A stretch of DNA of 14,658 nt from Alphaproteobacteria bacterium MarineAlpha9_Bin7 (lineage in GTDB: Bacteria; Pseudomonadota; Alphaproteobacteria; UBA7887), in the NCBI GenBank assembly GCA_002938115.1, contig PTKD01000026.1:1-14658 (forward strand), written 5' to 3'. Numbering within the stretch: the stretch's first letter is position 1; each line of letters starts with the position of its first letter. The notes beneath the pieces are model-generated. The model was not told the DNA's origin. It saw nothing but the letters and a program-made list of their open reading frames with translations, and searched no databases. Position numbers and translations under genes: made by a program. Below, piece by piece: positions 1 to 7,519 of this stretch.

Positions 1-381
1 TGCACCAATCACCGTTAGAAAAGTTGCTTGAAGGGCTCCAAACAGAAATCCTCCGGCTAGCGTTACAAGTATGGGGCCTGGCAGAGACATGAGTACAACA
101 CCTATGTAGACCCCTACGTAAACAAGTGAGGCAAGGAACCCAGCATTTTCTACCCAGGTGGTGAGTCCGTTTCGATGGTTGCGCAACGTTTCCAAGCTTA
201 AATATGAATCCAGGTCTAGGGCAAATGCTGTTCCAATTATCCCAATCAGGGCGACCAAAGGTAAAATGCGCAGCCAGAGAGGATAGCTTCCTGTGCCGTG
301 GTTCTCGCCAATTTTCTTGGTTTTAGTTGAATGTTGCGAACTTGGTGTCGTGGAATGTGTTGGATGACTGCAGGGATTCAT
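1..381 (-). CDS. TVP38/TMEM64-family (DedA/SNARE-associated-like) membrane protein, partial
   Basis: An open frame of 127 codons runs from an ATG at 379-381 leftwards off the window edge, so only the N-terminal part is present. Residues 1-34 are polar and rich in Ser, Thr and His. A hydrophobic segment follows at about 36-56 (LWLRILPLVALIGIIGTAFA), then a soluble stretch to about 80, then a second hydrophobic region. That region holds the segment LPGPILVTLAGGFLFGA at about 100-116, which resembles the P...GG.LFG...G signature of the TVP38/TMEM64 (YdjX/YdjZ-like) family of inner membrane proteins. The family belongs to the VTT/DedA superfamily, linked to lipid scrambling and envelope homeostasis; the substrate here is unknown. 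The gene is divergent from rpmH across a 224-base gap. The first ATG was taken as the start, and no strong Shine-Dalgarno sequence was recognised. Confidence 0.8.
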   Translation of the reverse strand, partial: MNPCSHPTHSTTPSSQHSTKTKKIGENHGTGSYPLWLRILPLVALIGIIGTAFALDLDSYLSLETLRNHRNGLTTWVENAGFLASLVYVGVYIGVVLMSLPGPILVTLAGGFLFGALQATFLTVIGA

Positions 382-429
382 TTTTCTGGATCATTCTGTT
401 TCGCTTGCGATGGCATCCGGCCTATTTTT

Positions 430-457
430 GATGGCTCAGTAGATAGATGAGGCCATC
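430..457. repeat. imperfect inverted repeat in the divergent intergenic region
   Basis: GATGGCTCA (430-438) and TGAGGCCATC (448-457) can pair as a 9-bp stem with one bulged G around a 9-base loop. No T-run follows on either strand in the orientation needed for an intrinsic terminator. It lies upstream of both the rpmH promoter and the leftward membrane-protein gene, so it could be an operator or simply chance. The rest of 382-605 holds the rpmH promoter and nothing else I recognise. Confidence 0.35.
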
Positions 458-540
458 ATAGTATAAATGCGCAACTCAACGCACCACTGTAAAGCTGATC
501 TTTATCAAGATGCTGCCTAAAATGACAGAAGCCATCCGAA

Positions 541-569
541 TTGACTTCAGCGAGATGACCTCGTATACA
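541..569 (+). promoter_or_regulatory. sigma70-type promoter of rpmH and the downstream cluster
   Basis: TTGACT (541-546) and TATACA (564-569) are separated by exactly 17 bases and match the housekeeping -35 and -10 consensus at five of six positions each. They end 36 bases before the rpmH GTG, giving a short leader of about 30 nucleotides. No other site in the window fits the consensus as well. It probably drives rpmH-rnpA-yidD-yidC and perhaps genes further downstream. The assignment rests on motif match and position only. Confidence 0.75.
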
Positions 570-605
570 GCCGCCCATCCTATCTTCGCCTGTGGGGGCA
601 GCTAA

Positions 606-740
606 GTGAAACGTACTTACCAACCTAGCGTTTTAATACGCAAGCGCAGGCACGGGTTTCGAGCGCGAATGTCGTCCGTGGCTGGCCGGAGGATCCTGGC
701 CAAGCGAAGGGCTAGAGGGCGCAAACGTCTGTCCGCTTGA
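606..740 (+). CDS. rpmH: 50S ribosomal protein L34
   Basis: The 44-residue product begins MKRTYQPS, continues RKRRHGFRARM and ends RARGRKRLSA. These are the hallmarks of bacterial L34, a small Arg/Lys-rich protein of the large ribosomal subunit that contacts 23S rRNA. The length is the usual one for the family. The start must be the GTG at 606, because a TAA stop (603-605) lies directly before it in the same frame; a run of Gs at 594-598 could serve as a weak Shine-Dalgarno sequence. It is the first gene after the promoter at 541-569 and is followed 16 bases later by rnpA, the near-universal rpmH-rnpA pairing. No dnaA gene or DnaA-box cluster is visible beside it in the window. Confidence 0.97.
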   Translation: MKRTYQPSVLIRKRRHGFRARMSSVAGRRILAKRRARGRKRLSA

Positions 741-756
741 ATTACCAACGGGCCCC

Positions 757-1119
757 ATGTCACGGCTCAAAAAACGAGAAGACTTCGTTCGTTTGAGTAA
801 AACTGGTCGCAGAATAGCGATGCGGCACTTGTCGCTCCAAGTAGCACCAGTACCCCCGGGTATCACTGTGAGTTCAGAACCGCGTGTCGGTTTGACAGCA
901 AGTCGTCGAGTGGGCGGTGCAGTTCAGCGTAATCGAGCGCGCCGACGTTTGTATTCCCTGGCGGAACAGGTCATAAACTTGTATGCGCGCCCAGATCAGG
1001 ACTATGTGTTGATAGCACGTCGAGAGATATTGACGGCCTCATTCGGTGAACTCAAGTTGGAGTTGGAGCAAGCTCTGAATCGACTAAATCTTCTCCGACG
1101 CACGTCGGGTAACCGTTAA
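757..1119 (+). CDS. rnpA: Ribonuclease P protein component
   Basis: This 120-residue basic protein is the protein subunit of RNase P, which with the catalytic RNA cleaves the 5' leader from precursor tRNAs in the cytoplasm. The N-terminal MSRLKKREDFVRLSKTGRR and the segment RVGLTASRRVGGAVQRNRARRRL (residues about 43-65) match the family. The latter carries the RNR motif, the conserved RNA-binding helix. The C-terminal part, with DYVLIARREILTASFGEL, also fits. Length is normal (110-130). The ATG at 757 gives the canonical N-terminus, although no good Shine-Dalgarno sequence precedes it; translation may be coupled to rpmH, which ends 16 bases upstream. The next gene, yidD, begins 17 bases after the stop. 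Confidence 0.97.
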   Translation: MSRLKKREDFVRLSKTGRRIAMRHLSLQVAPVPPGITVSSEPRVGLTASRRVGGAVQRNRARRRLYSLAEQVINLYARPDQDYVLIARREILTASFGELKLELEQALNRLNLLRRTSGNR

Positions 1120-1136
1120 TCGGGGGTTTCATTCCG

Positions 1137-1397
1137 ATGAGTTCTTTTGCGGTCGGGTTGCGGGCCTTGGTGCACATATATCGCTTGTTGATAGCGCCGT
1201 GGATGCCCCCATCATGTCGTTTTGTTCCTAGCTGTTCGGCGTATGCGATTTCGGCATTGACTCGTTACGGCGGATTTCGTGGCGGATGGTTGATCATAAA
1301 CAGACTTGCAAGGTGCCAACCGTGGGGCGGTTGTGGATACGATCCGGTACCAGACAACCATACCCGGGATGCTTCTCACGGCAGTAGGTCAGGATAA
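1137..1397 (+). CDS. yidD: Membrane protein insertion efficiency factor YidD
   Basis: The 86-residue product has the YidD (DUF37) signature. It starts with an amphipathic helix (LRALVHIYRLLIAPWMPPSCRF), then the cysteine motif PSCRFVPSCSAYA (about 25-37), then a GGWLIINRLARCQPWGGCGYDPVP segment at about 49-72. YidD is a small membrane-associated protein that assists YidC in inserting inner-membrane proteins, and its gene commonly lies between rnpA and yidC, as here. Its TAA stop (1395-1397) lies four bases before the yidC ATG, so the two are probably translationally coupled. The last 14 residues are poorly conserved, as is usual for this family. Confidence 0.95.
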   Translation: MSSFAVGLRALVHIYRLLIAPWMPPSCRFVPSCSAYAISALTRYGGFRGGWLIINRLARCQPWGGCGYDPVPDNHTRDASHGSRSG

Positions 1398-1401
1398 ACA
1401 C

Positions 1402-3138
1402 ATGAATGAACAGCGAAATCTTTTGTTGGCGATTCTGGTATCGGTGGCCATTTTGTTTGGATTTCAGTTTGCATTTGGGCCGCAAAAAAAACTGCCGGAT
1501 GGCGATAGTGAATTCGCAGAAGCTGGAAATCCGCCTGTTCCCATTCAGGATCGTACTCAAACTCCGTCCAGACATCAGGCGGAACTGTCGGTCCCCGTTG
1601 GGTCCGAAGCGGCGAGAGAAGTCGTGCTTGGCCAGGGTGCCCGTATTCCGATCAATCCTAACGATGACGGGGCCACAATTACGGGCTCAATTGCACTCAC
1701 AGGGGGCCGCATCGACGATGTCATATTGAATTTGTATCAAGAGAATACCCAGCCAGATAGCCCCCGGATTGTCATATTTTCTCCGCCAGAGACTTCTCAG
1801 CCTTACCATGCCGACTTTGGTTGGGTGGCGGATCAGGATACGGAAGTCGAGTTGCCTGGTCATGAAACGGTCTGGGCCTCCAACCGACACGAACTTAACC
1901 CCAGTCAACCGGTGCAATTAAGCTGGCAAAATGATGACGGCTTGCGTTTTGAGCGGGAAATCGCTGTTGACGAAAACTACATGTTCACGATCACCGATCG
2001 CGTAATCAATGACGGCGATCGATCTTGGGTATTGTACCCTTATGGCCTGATTAGCCGGACAGATGAACCCAAAACACTTGGGTTTTTTATTCTTCACGAG
2101 GGCCCTCTCGGCGTATTTAACGGCACCCTCCAAGAACTAAGCTATGACGACCTTCGCGATAAATCTGGGGACACAGTACAAAGTACCGGTGGCTGGATAG
2201 GAATCACTGATAAATACTGGCTGGCGGCGTTAATTCCTGATCAGACAATCCCTATGACAGGCCGCTTTTCTCATAGGAGCACTGCAGGTCGCGAAAAATT
2301 TCAAGTTGATTATTTACTGGAAGGGAAATCCCTTGCGCCAGCGGGGCGCATTGAAGTGACCAATCGTTTGTTCGCGGGTGCGAAAGTTGTCACTTTGCTT
2401 GATCAATACGAGAAAGACCTAGGCATTGCACGCTTCGACTTGGCGGTGGATTTTGGTTGGTTTTATTTTTTAACCAAGCCACTTTTTTATCTCATCCGCT
2501 ACCTCACAGGGTATCTTGGCAACATTGGGCTCGCTATCTTGTCGGTAACAGTCATCATCAAGCTGATTTTTTTCCCTTTAGCCAACAAATCATATGTGGC
2601 GATGAGCAAACTGAAAAGATTGCAGCCAGAGATGTTGAAATTGCGGGAGCAGTTTAGCGGAGACAAAGTGCGTCTCAATCAGGAAATGATGACTCTATAC
2701 AAGCGTGAAGGCGCAAACCCTCTGGCTGGGTGTTTGCCAATCGTAATTCAGATTCCGGTATTCTTTGCTCTTTATAAGGTTCTGTTTGTTACAATTGAAA
2801 TGCGCCACGCACCGTTTTACGGTTGGATCCAGGATCTTTCAGCGCCAGATCCAACAAATCTGTTCAATGTGTTTGGCATACTTCCATACACGCCACCGGA
2901 ATTTTTAGCGGTTGGCATTTGGCCGATAGCAATGGGTTTCACAATGTGGTTGCAACAAAAACTGAATCCGGCACCTCCGGATCCAATGCAGGCCAAGATT
3001 ATGATGATGCTGCCTATCGTGTTCACCTTCCTGTTTGCGAGGTTCGCAGTCGGATTGGTGATTTATTGGACTTGGAACAATGTTTTGTCCATTCTCCAGC
3101 AGTGGGTAATCATGCGCCGGATGGGCGTTAAGGCGTGA
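1402..3138 (+). CDS. yidC: Membrane protein insertase YidC (Oxa1 family)
   Basis: The 578-residue insertase places membrane proteins in the inner membrane, alone or with SecYEG. The first membrane helix is at about 6-24 (LLLAILVSVAILFGFQFAFG). A large periplasmic beta-sandwich domain runs to about 345. The conserved five-helix core follows, starting near WFYFLTKPLFYLIRYLTGYLG, with the cytoplasmic hairpin SYVAMSKLKRLQPEMLKLREQF and the later segment GANPLAGCLPIVIQIPVFFALYKVL. The positively charged groove residue, Arg366 in E. coli, appears to be Lys387 here (IIKLIFFPLANKSY), a common variant in this class. The frame stays open upstream to 1306 inside yidD, but the ATG at 1402 gives the standard N-terminus (MNEQRNLLLA). 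engB starts one base after the stop. Confidence 0.97.
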   Translation: MNEQRNLLLAILVSVAILFGFQFAFGPQKKLPDGDSEFAEAGNPPVPIQDRTQTPSRHQAELSVPVGSEAAREVVLGQGARIPINPNDDGATITGSIALTGGRIDDVILNLYQENTQPDSPRIVIFSPPETSQPYHADFGWVADQDTEVELPGHETVWASNRHELNPSQPVQLSWQNDDGLRFEREIAVDENYMFTITDRVINDGDRSWVLYPYGLISRTDEPKTLGFFILHEGPLGVFNGTLQELSYDDLRDKSGDTVQSTGGWIGITDKYWLAALIPDQTIPMTGRFSHRSTAGREKFQVDYLLEGKSLAPAGRIEVTNRLFAGAKVVTLLDQYEKDLGIARFDLAVDFGWFYFLTKPLFYLIRYLTGYLGNIGLAILSVTVIIKLIFFPLANKSYVAMSKLKRLQPEMLKLREQFSGDKVRLNQEMMTLYKREGANPLAGCLPIVIQIPVFFALYKVLFVTIEMRHAPFYGWIQDLSAPDPTNLFNVFGILPYTPPEFLAVGIWPIAMGFTMWLQQKLNPAPPDPMQAKIMMMLPIVFTFLFARFAVGLVIYWTWNNVLSILQQWVIMRRMGVKA

Positions 3139-3139
3139 C

Positions 3140-3805
3140 GTGGCAAACGCATGTCATGCGGCTGAAGATCTAGCCCAAGCTCGGAGGCTGTTCGCACAAA
3201 AATGTGAGTTTACTTTTGGCGCCACCCGTCTAGAACAGATACCGGTGTCCGAGCAAGATGAGATAGCATTTGCAGGAAGATCAAATGTGGGGAAATCGAG
3301 TCTGTTGAATGCCCTCGTCGGACGAAAGTCACTTGCCAGGTCGTCTACCACGCCGGGCCGTACCCGACAAATTAATTTTTTTGATCTTGGTGGGCGCCTT
3401 ATGCTTGTTGATCTTCCTGGGTATGGTTACGCTCGGGCATCTAAGTCCGACATCGCAGCTTGGACGACTTTAGTTCGCGACTATTTGCGGTTTCGCGCAA
3501 ATCTACGGCGGGTATGTCTATTAATTGACTCTCGCCATGGTCCCAAAGAGGGTGATTTCGATGTGATGTCGATGCTTGATGACGTTGCAGTATCTTACTT
3601 AATCGTGCTGACCAAAATAGACAAACTTGACCATTCTTCCCTTGATCGGCAAAAGGAAAAGGTTTTGGCGATAATTGCTAAGCGTGCAGCAGCGCACCCA
3701 TCAATAATCATGACGAACGTGCGCGACGGTGTGGGCATTGATGGTTTGAGGTTGTCCCTGGCGGAGCTTGCACAGCCAATTTCCCATGCCGATGATATTT
3801 TGTAG
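3140..3805 (+). CDS. engB: Ribosome biogenesis GTP-binding protein EngB/YihA/YsxC
   Basis: The 221-residue TRAFAC-class GTPase takes part in assembly of the 50S subunit. The GTP-binding motifs are all visible: G1 GRSNVGKSS at 46-54, the G2 region with SSTTPGRTRQINF at about 68-80, G3 DLPGYG at 91-96 and G4 TKID at 158-161. The spacing is that of the EngB subfamily, whose DLPGYGYA signature is diagnostic. The GTG at 3140 lies one base after the yidC stop, so coupled translation is likely. There is an ATG further in at 3151, but it is not in frame. The roughly 25-residue N-terminal extension before the conserved domain is normal for alphaproteobacterial members. Confidence 0.95.
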   Translation: MANACHAAEDLAQARRLFAQKCEFTFGATRLEQIPVSEQDEIAFAGRSNVGKSSLLNALVGRKSLARSSTTPGRTRQINFFDLGGRLMLVDLPGYGYARASKSDIAAWTTLVRDYLRFRANLRRVCLLIDSRHGPKEGDFDVMSMLDDVAVSYLIVLTKIDKLDHSSLDRQKEKVLAIIAKRAAAHPSIIMTNVRDGVGIDGLRLSLAELAQPISHADDIL

Positions 3806-3816
3806 TTTAATCTGAT

Positions 3817-4725
3817 ATGACGAAACCCACCGACCACTCTTTGCCAGAGCAACTTCAAATTGCTGAAACTTTGGCGGAAGCTTTGCCGTATATGCGCCGC
3901 TTCAAGGACCAGACTTTTGTAATCAAGTTTGGTGGCCACGCGATGGGTGACACTGGTCTCGCGGACTTATTCGCCCATGACGTCGTGTTGCTGAAACAGG
4001 TGGGTATCAATCCGGTGGTGGTACACGGGGGAGGCCCTCAGATAGGTCACATGCTGGAACGTCTCAAGATACAAAGTTCCTTTGTTGACGGTCTAAGGGT
4101 AACCGACGCAGCTACTGTGGAAATTGTCGAAATGGTGCTGGCGGGCTCTATAAACAAACAGGTAGTTTCCGCCATCAATCGTGCAGGCGGTTGCGCTGTG
4201 GGCCTGTCAGGTAAGGATGCTGACCTCATCAAAGCGCAGCCACTGCAGCGTAGCAGTCGGGATCCTGATTCTCAGATAGAGAGATTGTTGGACTTAGGCT
4301 TTGTAGGGGATCCAAAAGTCATCAATCCGGCAGTGCTACAAAAATTTGCGCAAGCCGATATTATTCCCGTGATTGCCCCTATCGGCTTTGGTGACAACGC
4401 TGAAACGTACAATATAAATGCGGATACCGTGGCGGGCGCGATCGCCTCAGCATTGGGTGCAGCTAAATTAATTATGATGACCGATGTTGAAGGTTTGCTC
4501 GACCAGACGCGTACGCTGGTGCCCCGGCTTAGTCCTGACGAGGCGCAAGTAATGTTGAGGGATGGCACCGTTAAAGGTGGCATGATCCCCAAAGTCGAAA
4601 CCTGTCTCGCCACCGTTAAGGGTAAAACTGAGGCGGCGCACATCTTGGATGGAAGAGTGCCCCACGTACTTTTGTTGGAAGTATTCACTGCCCATGGCGT
4701 TGGCACCATGATCGTAGATGACTAG
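3817..4725 (+). CDS. argB: Acetylglutamate kinase
   Basis: The 302-residue enzyme phosphorylates N-acetyl-L-glutamate with ATP, the second step of arginine synthesis, in the cytoplasm. It belongs to the amino-acid kinase family. VIKFGGHAMG (35-44) holds the phosphate-binding Lys37, VVVHGGGPQIG (67-77) binds the substrate and phosphate, TYNINADTVAGAIA (197-210) and MTDVEGLL (221-228) line the active site and nucleotide site, and KGGMIPK follows near the C-terminus. The N-terminal helix (about 5-30, ending LPYMRRFKDQT) resembles that of arginine-inhibited hexameric kinases, so feedback control is plausible but not proven. The ATG at 3817 is 11 bases after engB. The position next to engB is typical of alphaproteobacteria. 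Confidence 0.96.
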   Translation: MTKPTDHSLPEQLQIAETLAEALPYMRRFKDQTFVIKFGGHAMGDTGLADLFAHDVVLLKQVGINPVVVHGGGPQIGHMLERLKIQSSFVDGLRVTDAATVEIVEMVLAGSINKQVVSAINRAGGCAVGLSGKDADLIKAQPLQRSSRDPDSQIERLLDLGFVGDPKVINPAVLQKFAQADIIPVIAPIGFGDNAETYNINADTVAGAIASALGAAKLIMMTDVEGLLDQTRTLVPRLSPDEAQVMLRDGTVKGGMIPKVETCLATVKGKTEAAHILDGRVPHVLLLEVFTAHGVGTMIVDD

Positions 4726-4755
4726 GGGATACCCGGTGTTCATTGCGTATAAGGT

Positions 4756-4802
4756 GGCTATCCTTGTCGCCAGGTATTGACGGGCAATGCGGCTATCTTG
4801 TC
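4756..4802. repeat. imperfect direct repeat between argB and the HAD gene
   Basis: The 13-mer GGCTATCCTTGTC (4756-4768) recurs 35 bases later as GGCTATCTTGTC (4791-4802), with one C missing. It lies in the 107-base gap after argB. An open frame from a TTG at 4743 spans it, but no family resemblance is seen in that stretch. A TTGACG (4777-4782) sits between the copies without a convincing -10. The repeat may be chance. Confidence 0.3.
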
Positions 4803-4832
4803 ATTACCGGAAGACTAAGACAGTGTGCGGAT

Positions 4833-5525
4833 ATGAATGATCCCAACCCTCCGTCGCAGTTGTTGGTTCGAAGCCGCCTGGGCAACCCAGAGGCATGGCT
4901 TTTCGATCTAGATAATACGCTTTATCCAGCCTCCTCTAATCTTTTTGATCAAGTTGATCGGCGTATGGGCACGTACATATCAAACTTATTGGGAATAAGC
5001 CGTGATTGTGCGCGTGTTTTACAAAAACGTTACTATCGTGACCATGGAGCAACTTTGAGCGGGCTGATGCGACATCATGGGGCCGATCCCGATGCTTTTT
5101 TAGAATATGTCCATAATATCGACCTTGGTGGGGTTAGGCCCTCTCCGGTATTAGCTGCTGCTTTGTCCCAGCTTCCGGGCCGCAAGTTTGTGTTTACTAA
5201 TGGCTCTGTGGGACACGCGGAGCGAGTTATGGGGAGGCTTGGCGTTGCTAGTTACTTCGAGGGCATTCATGATATCAAGGCTAGTGCATATCAGCCAAAG
5301 CCCGAGAGTGCAGCTTATCATTCTGTGATGACGCGATTTGGTTTGACGGCAAGATCCCTAATTATGGTGGATGATATCCCGACTAACCTTGAGCCCGCTT
5401 CGGCACTTGGCGTTACTACAGTTTGGGTAAGGCACGACGGCTGGGCCGACTACATTGCAGGTGATCATATCGATTACGTGACCGATAACCTTGCAGGGTG
5501 GCTAGCCCAAATCGTTTTTGACTGA
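4833..5525 (+). CDS. HAD-superfamily hydrolase, pyrimidine 5'-nucleotidase-like
   Basis: The 230-residue product has all four HAD motifs. FDLDNTLYP (24-32) carries the nucleophile Asp25 and acid/base Asp27. Motif II is FTNGS (121-125), motif III is Lys156 in KPES, and motif IV is VDDIPTNL (179-186) with Asp180 and Asp181. The sequence DLDNTLYP followed by a small helical cap is characteristic of the SDT1-like pyrimidine 5'-nucleotidase group, which dephosphorylates nucleoside monophosphates; the substrate is not provable from sequence. In alphaproteobacteria this gene usually lies between argB and dapD, as it does here. The frame is open from a TTG at 4743, but the first 30 residues resemble nothing, so the ATG at 4833 was chosen. 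Confidence 0.88.
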   Translation: MNDPNPPSQLLVRSRLGNPEAWLFDLDNTLYPASSNLFDQVDRRMGTYISNLLGISRDCARVLQKRYYRDHGATLSGLMRHHGADPDAFLEYVHNIDLGGVRPSPVLAAALSQLPGRKFVFTNGSVGHAERVMGRLGVASYFEGIHDIKASAYQPKPESAAYHSVMTRFGLTARSLIMVDDIPTNLEPASALGVTTVWVRHDGWADYIAGDHIDYVTDNLAGWLAQIVFD

Positions 5526-5647
5526 TCTACAATAGACTCTGATGTTTCAGGTGAGTCCAGTAAAACGAACCACAATTGGATTGGCCGATAACTGACAGCT
5601 TCTCAGGATTTTTGCCAAGGAATCTATCAAAGTGGGAAGAAGAGACC

Positions 5648-6490
5648 ATGATGAGTAAAAATTTAGAGAAATCCATCGAGACCGCTTACGAAATGCGTGA
5701 ATCGGTCAATTCGGCGACCAAGGGTCCAATCCGTGACGCAATTGAACTGGCCCTGGAAGGACTTGGCTCTGGTCTTTATAGGGTTGCCGAGCCTAACGGC
5801 TCCGGTTGGGTAGTGCATCAATGGCTAAAAAAAGCCGTATTACTCTCCTTCCGCCTTGCTGATATGCAACCAATTTCCGGGGCTCCTGGCGGCGCCTTTT
5901 GGTATGACAAAGTGCCATCTAAGTTATCCAATTGGGATGCGACGCGCTTTGTCGAGGCTGGGTTCAGGGCAGTGCCCGGCAGCATAGTACGTCATTCAGC
6001 ATATATTGCGCCGCGCGTGGTATTGATGCCGTGTTTCGTCAATCTCGGGGCATACGTCGACGAAGGCACCATGATTGACACGTGGGCGACAGTGGGATCA
6101 TGCGCGCAGATCGGAAAGAACTGTCATATTTCTGGTGGGGCTGGCATTGGTGGTGTGCTCGAGCCTTTACAGGCAGAGCCTGTGATTATCGAGAACAACT
6201 GTTTCGTTGGTGCCCGAAGCGAGGTGGCTGAGGGGGTAATTGTTGAAACTGGTTCCGTGTTGTCTATGGGTGTGTACCTTGGGGCGTCGACCCGAATAGT
6301 GGACCGTTACAGCGGAGATATATTTGTTGGCCGAGTGCCTGCGTACTCTGTCGTAGTTCCAGGGTCTATGCCGGGGAAACCACTTAAAGACGGTAGTCCT
6401 GGTCCATCTCTCTATTGTGCTGTCATAGTTAAACGTGTTGATGAGCGGACCCGGGCTAAAACCTCTATCAATGACTTGTTACGAGACTGA
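5648..6490 (+). CDS. dapD: 2,3,4,5-tetrahydropyridine-2,6-dicarboxylate N-succinyltransferase
   Basis: The 280-residue enzyme transfers succinyl from succinyl-CoA to tetrahydrodipicolinate, a step in meso-diaminopimelate and lysine synthesis in the cytoplasm. The N-terminal domain is helical (1-105). A left-handed parallel beta-helix of hexapeptide repeats follows, with the family motifs MIDTWATVGSCAQIG (142-156) and ISGGAGIGGVLEP (161-173), then CFVGARSEVAEGV (185-197). Asp144 and Glu192 are the likely active-site acids. Two adjacent ATGs (5648 and 5651) follow a purine-rich Shine-Dalgarno region, GGAAGAAGAG; the frame is open back to a TTG at 5576, but that extension is not conserved. A 122-base gap separates it from the HAD gene. 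It ends 18 bases from the convergent gpsA; dapE, often next to dapD in relatives, is not in the window. Confidence 0.96.
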   Translation: MMSKNLEKSIETAYEMRESVNSATKGPIRDAIELALEGLGSGLYRVAEPNGSGWVVHQWLKKAVLLSFRLADMQPISGAPGGAFWYDKVPSKLSNWDATRFVEAGFRAVPGSIVRHSAYIAPRVVLMPCFVNLGAYVDEGTMIDTWATVGSCAQIGKNCHISGGAGIGGVLEPLQAEPVIIENNCFVGARSEVAEGVIVETGSVLSMGVYLGASTRIVDRYSGDIFVGRVPAYSVVVPGSMPGKPLKDGSPGPSLYCAVIVKRVDERTRAKTSINDLLRD

Positions 6491-6508
6491 CGTGATATTG
6501 AGTGATAG

Positions 6509-7513
6509 TTAGAGAGTCAATTCATCTCGGAATGGGCGCGCAAGTAGGGCAGCGATCGCATCCCTTACATCTGCTCCATGATGGAGCACTGAGTTGACCG
6601 CATCGGATATGGGCATTTCCAACCCGTGCCGTGAAGAGAGATTGGTTACCGAGGCTGCTGTCGCGACGCCTTCAATTGTGGTTGACGATCGTCCCGGGAC
6701 ATTTTCAAGAGTGTGGCCAGAACCAAGATAACGTCCGAAAGAGTAGTTCCGGGATTGCTCACTTGTGCAAGTCAGGACCAAATCCCCAATGCCAGATAAG
6801 CCCATCAAAGTTTCAGATTTCCCGCCAAGAACCAAACTCAAGCGACCGATTTCTATTATACCTCGAGTTATCACAGCGGACCTCGCGTTATCACCGAGTG
6901 CCAATCCATGGGTGATGCCGCAGGCAATGGCTAGTACATTTTTGACCGCGCCACCCACTTGAGTGCCAACGAGGTCGTCCGATAGATAAGGTCTAAAACC
7001 CTTGCTTCCAAGTGCCCGAACGATTTGCTCCCCTGCCGTTACCTTGTTAGTGGCTATTGTTACTGCGGTGGGGAGCCCGCGTGCTACCTCGTCGGCAAAA
7101 GTAGGCCCAGATAATGCCGCCACCGTTGTTTGAGGCGCATGTGTGGTGACGATTTCACTCATCAATGCTCCCGTTTTGATTTCAATTCCTTTGGCGCAAA
7201 TGACCAAAATGGTCCCTGGTCGGACATATGGCGCGAGCGTACCCATTGCCGAGCGCATCGATTGTGCTGGAGCCGCTATCAAAACCAAAGGCGCGCGTGC
7301 GGCTTCTTCAACGCTCTCTTTGCCTACAATCTTTTTATCAAGTGCCACCCCTGCAAGTGCACGAGGATGGCGGTGTTCGCGGTTTATCGTCTCGATGATT
7401 TCGTGATCTGGATCCCAGATGGCGACACTATGCCCATTTCTGGCGGCAACCGTGGCTAATGCGGTACCCCAAGCTCCCGCCCCCACAATTCCTATTTGCT
7501 TTGATTGATCCAT
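6509..7513 (-). CDS. gpsA: NAD(P)-dependent glycerol-3-phosphate dehydrogenase
   Basis: The 334-residue cytoplasmic enzyme reduces dihydroxyacetone phosphate to sn-glycerol 3-phosphate for phospholipid synthesis. The Rossmann dinucleotide-binding motif GIVGAGAWGTALA (8-20) is at the N-terminus. AKGIE (107-111), LSGPTFADEVARGLPTA (134-150) and GGAVKNVLAIACGI (187-200, with the catalytic Lys191) follow, and the C-terminal helical domain contains GLSGIGDLVLTC. Length is normal for the family. The ATG start lies six bases after the tsaD stop, so tsaD-gpsA is almost certainly one transcription unit. It converges on dapD with an 18-base gap in which no terminator hairpin is visible. Confidence 0.97.
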   Translation of the reverse strand: MDQSKQIGIVGAGAWGTALATVAARNGHSVAIWDPDHEIIETINREHRHPRALAGVALDKKIVGKESVEEAARAPLVLIAAPAQSMRSAMGTLAPYVRPGTILVICAKGIEIKTGALMSEIVTTHAPQTTVAALSGPTFADEVARGLPTAVTIATNKVTAGEQIVRALGSKGFRPYLSDDLVGTQVGGAVKNVLAIACGITHGLALGDNARSAVITRGIIEIGRLSLVLGGKSETLMGLSGIGDLVLTCTSEQSRNYSFGRYLGSGHTLENVPGRSSTTIEGVATAASVTNLSSRHGLEMPISDAVNSVLHHGADVRDAIAALLARPFRDELTL

Positions 7514-7519
7514 TTGGAC

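Noticed and set aside
497..514. Inverted repeat ATCTT/AAGAT resembling a regulator box
   Set aside because: The arms are only five bases and do not match a known operator well enough; it is likely chance.
1306..1401. A 32-residue N-terminal extension of YidC
   Set aside because: It overlaps conserved yidD sequence, and the ATG at 1402 directly precedes the normal first membrane helix.
4272..4709. A 145-codon frame on the minus strand
   Set aside because: It lies wholly inside argB, which has full kinase motifs; the antisense protein shows no recognisable domain.
5518..5546. A TTGACT with a 17-base spacer before dapD
   Set aside because: The -10 partner (GATGTT) matches too few consensus positions, and the -35 overlaps the HAD gene stop.
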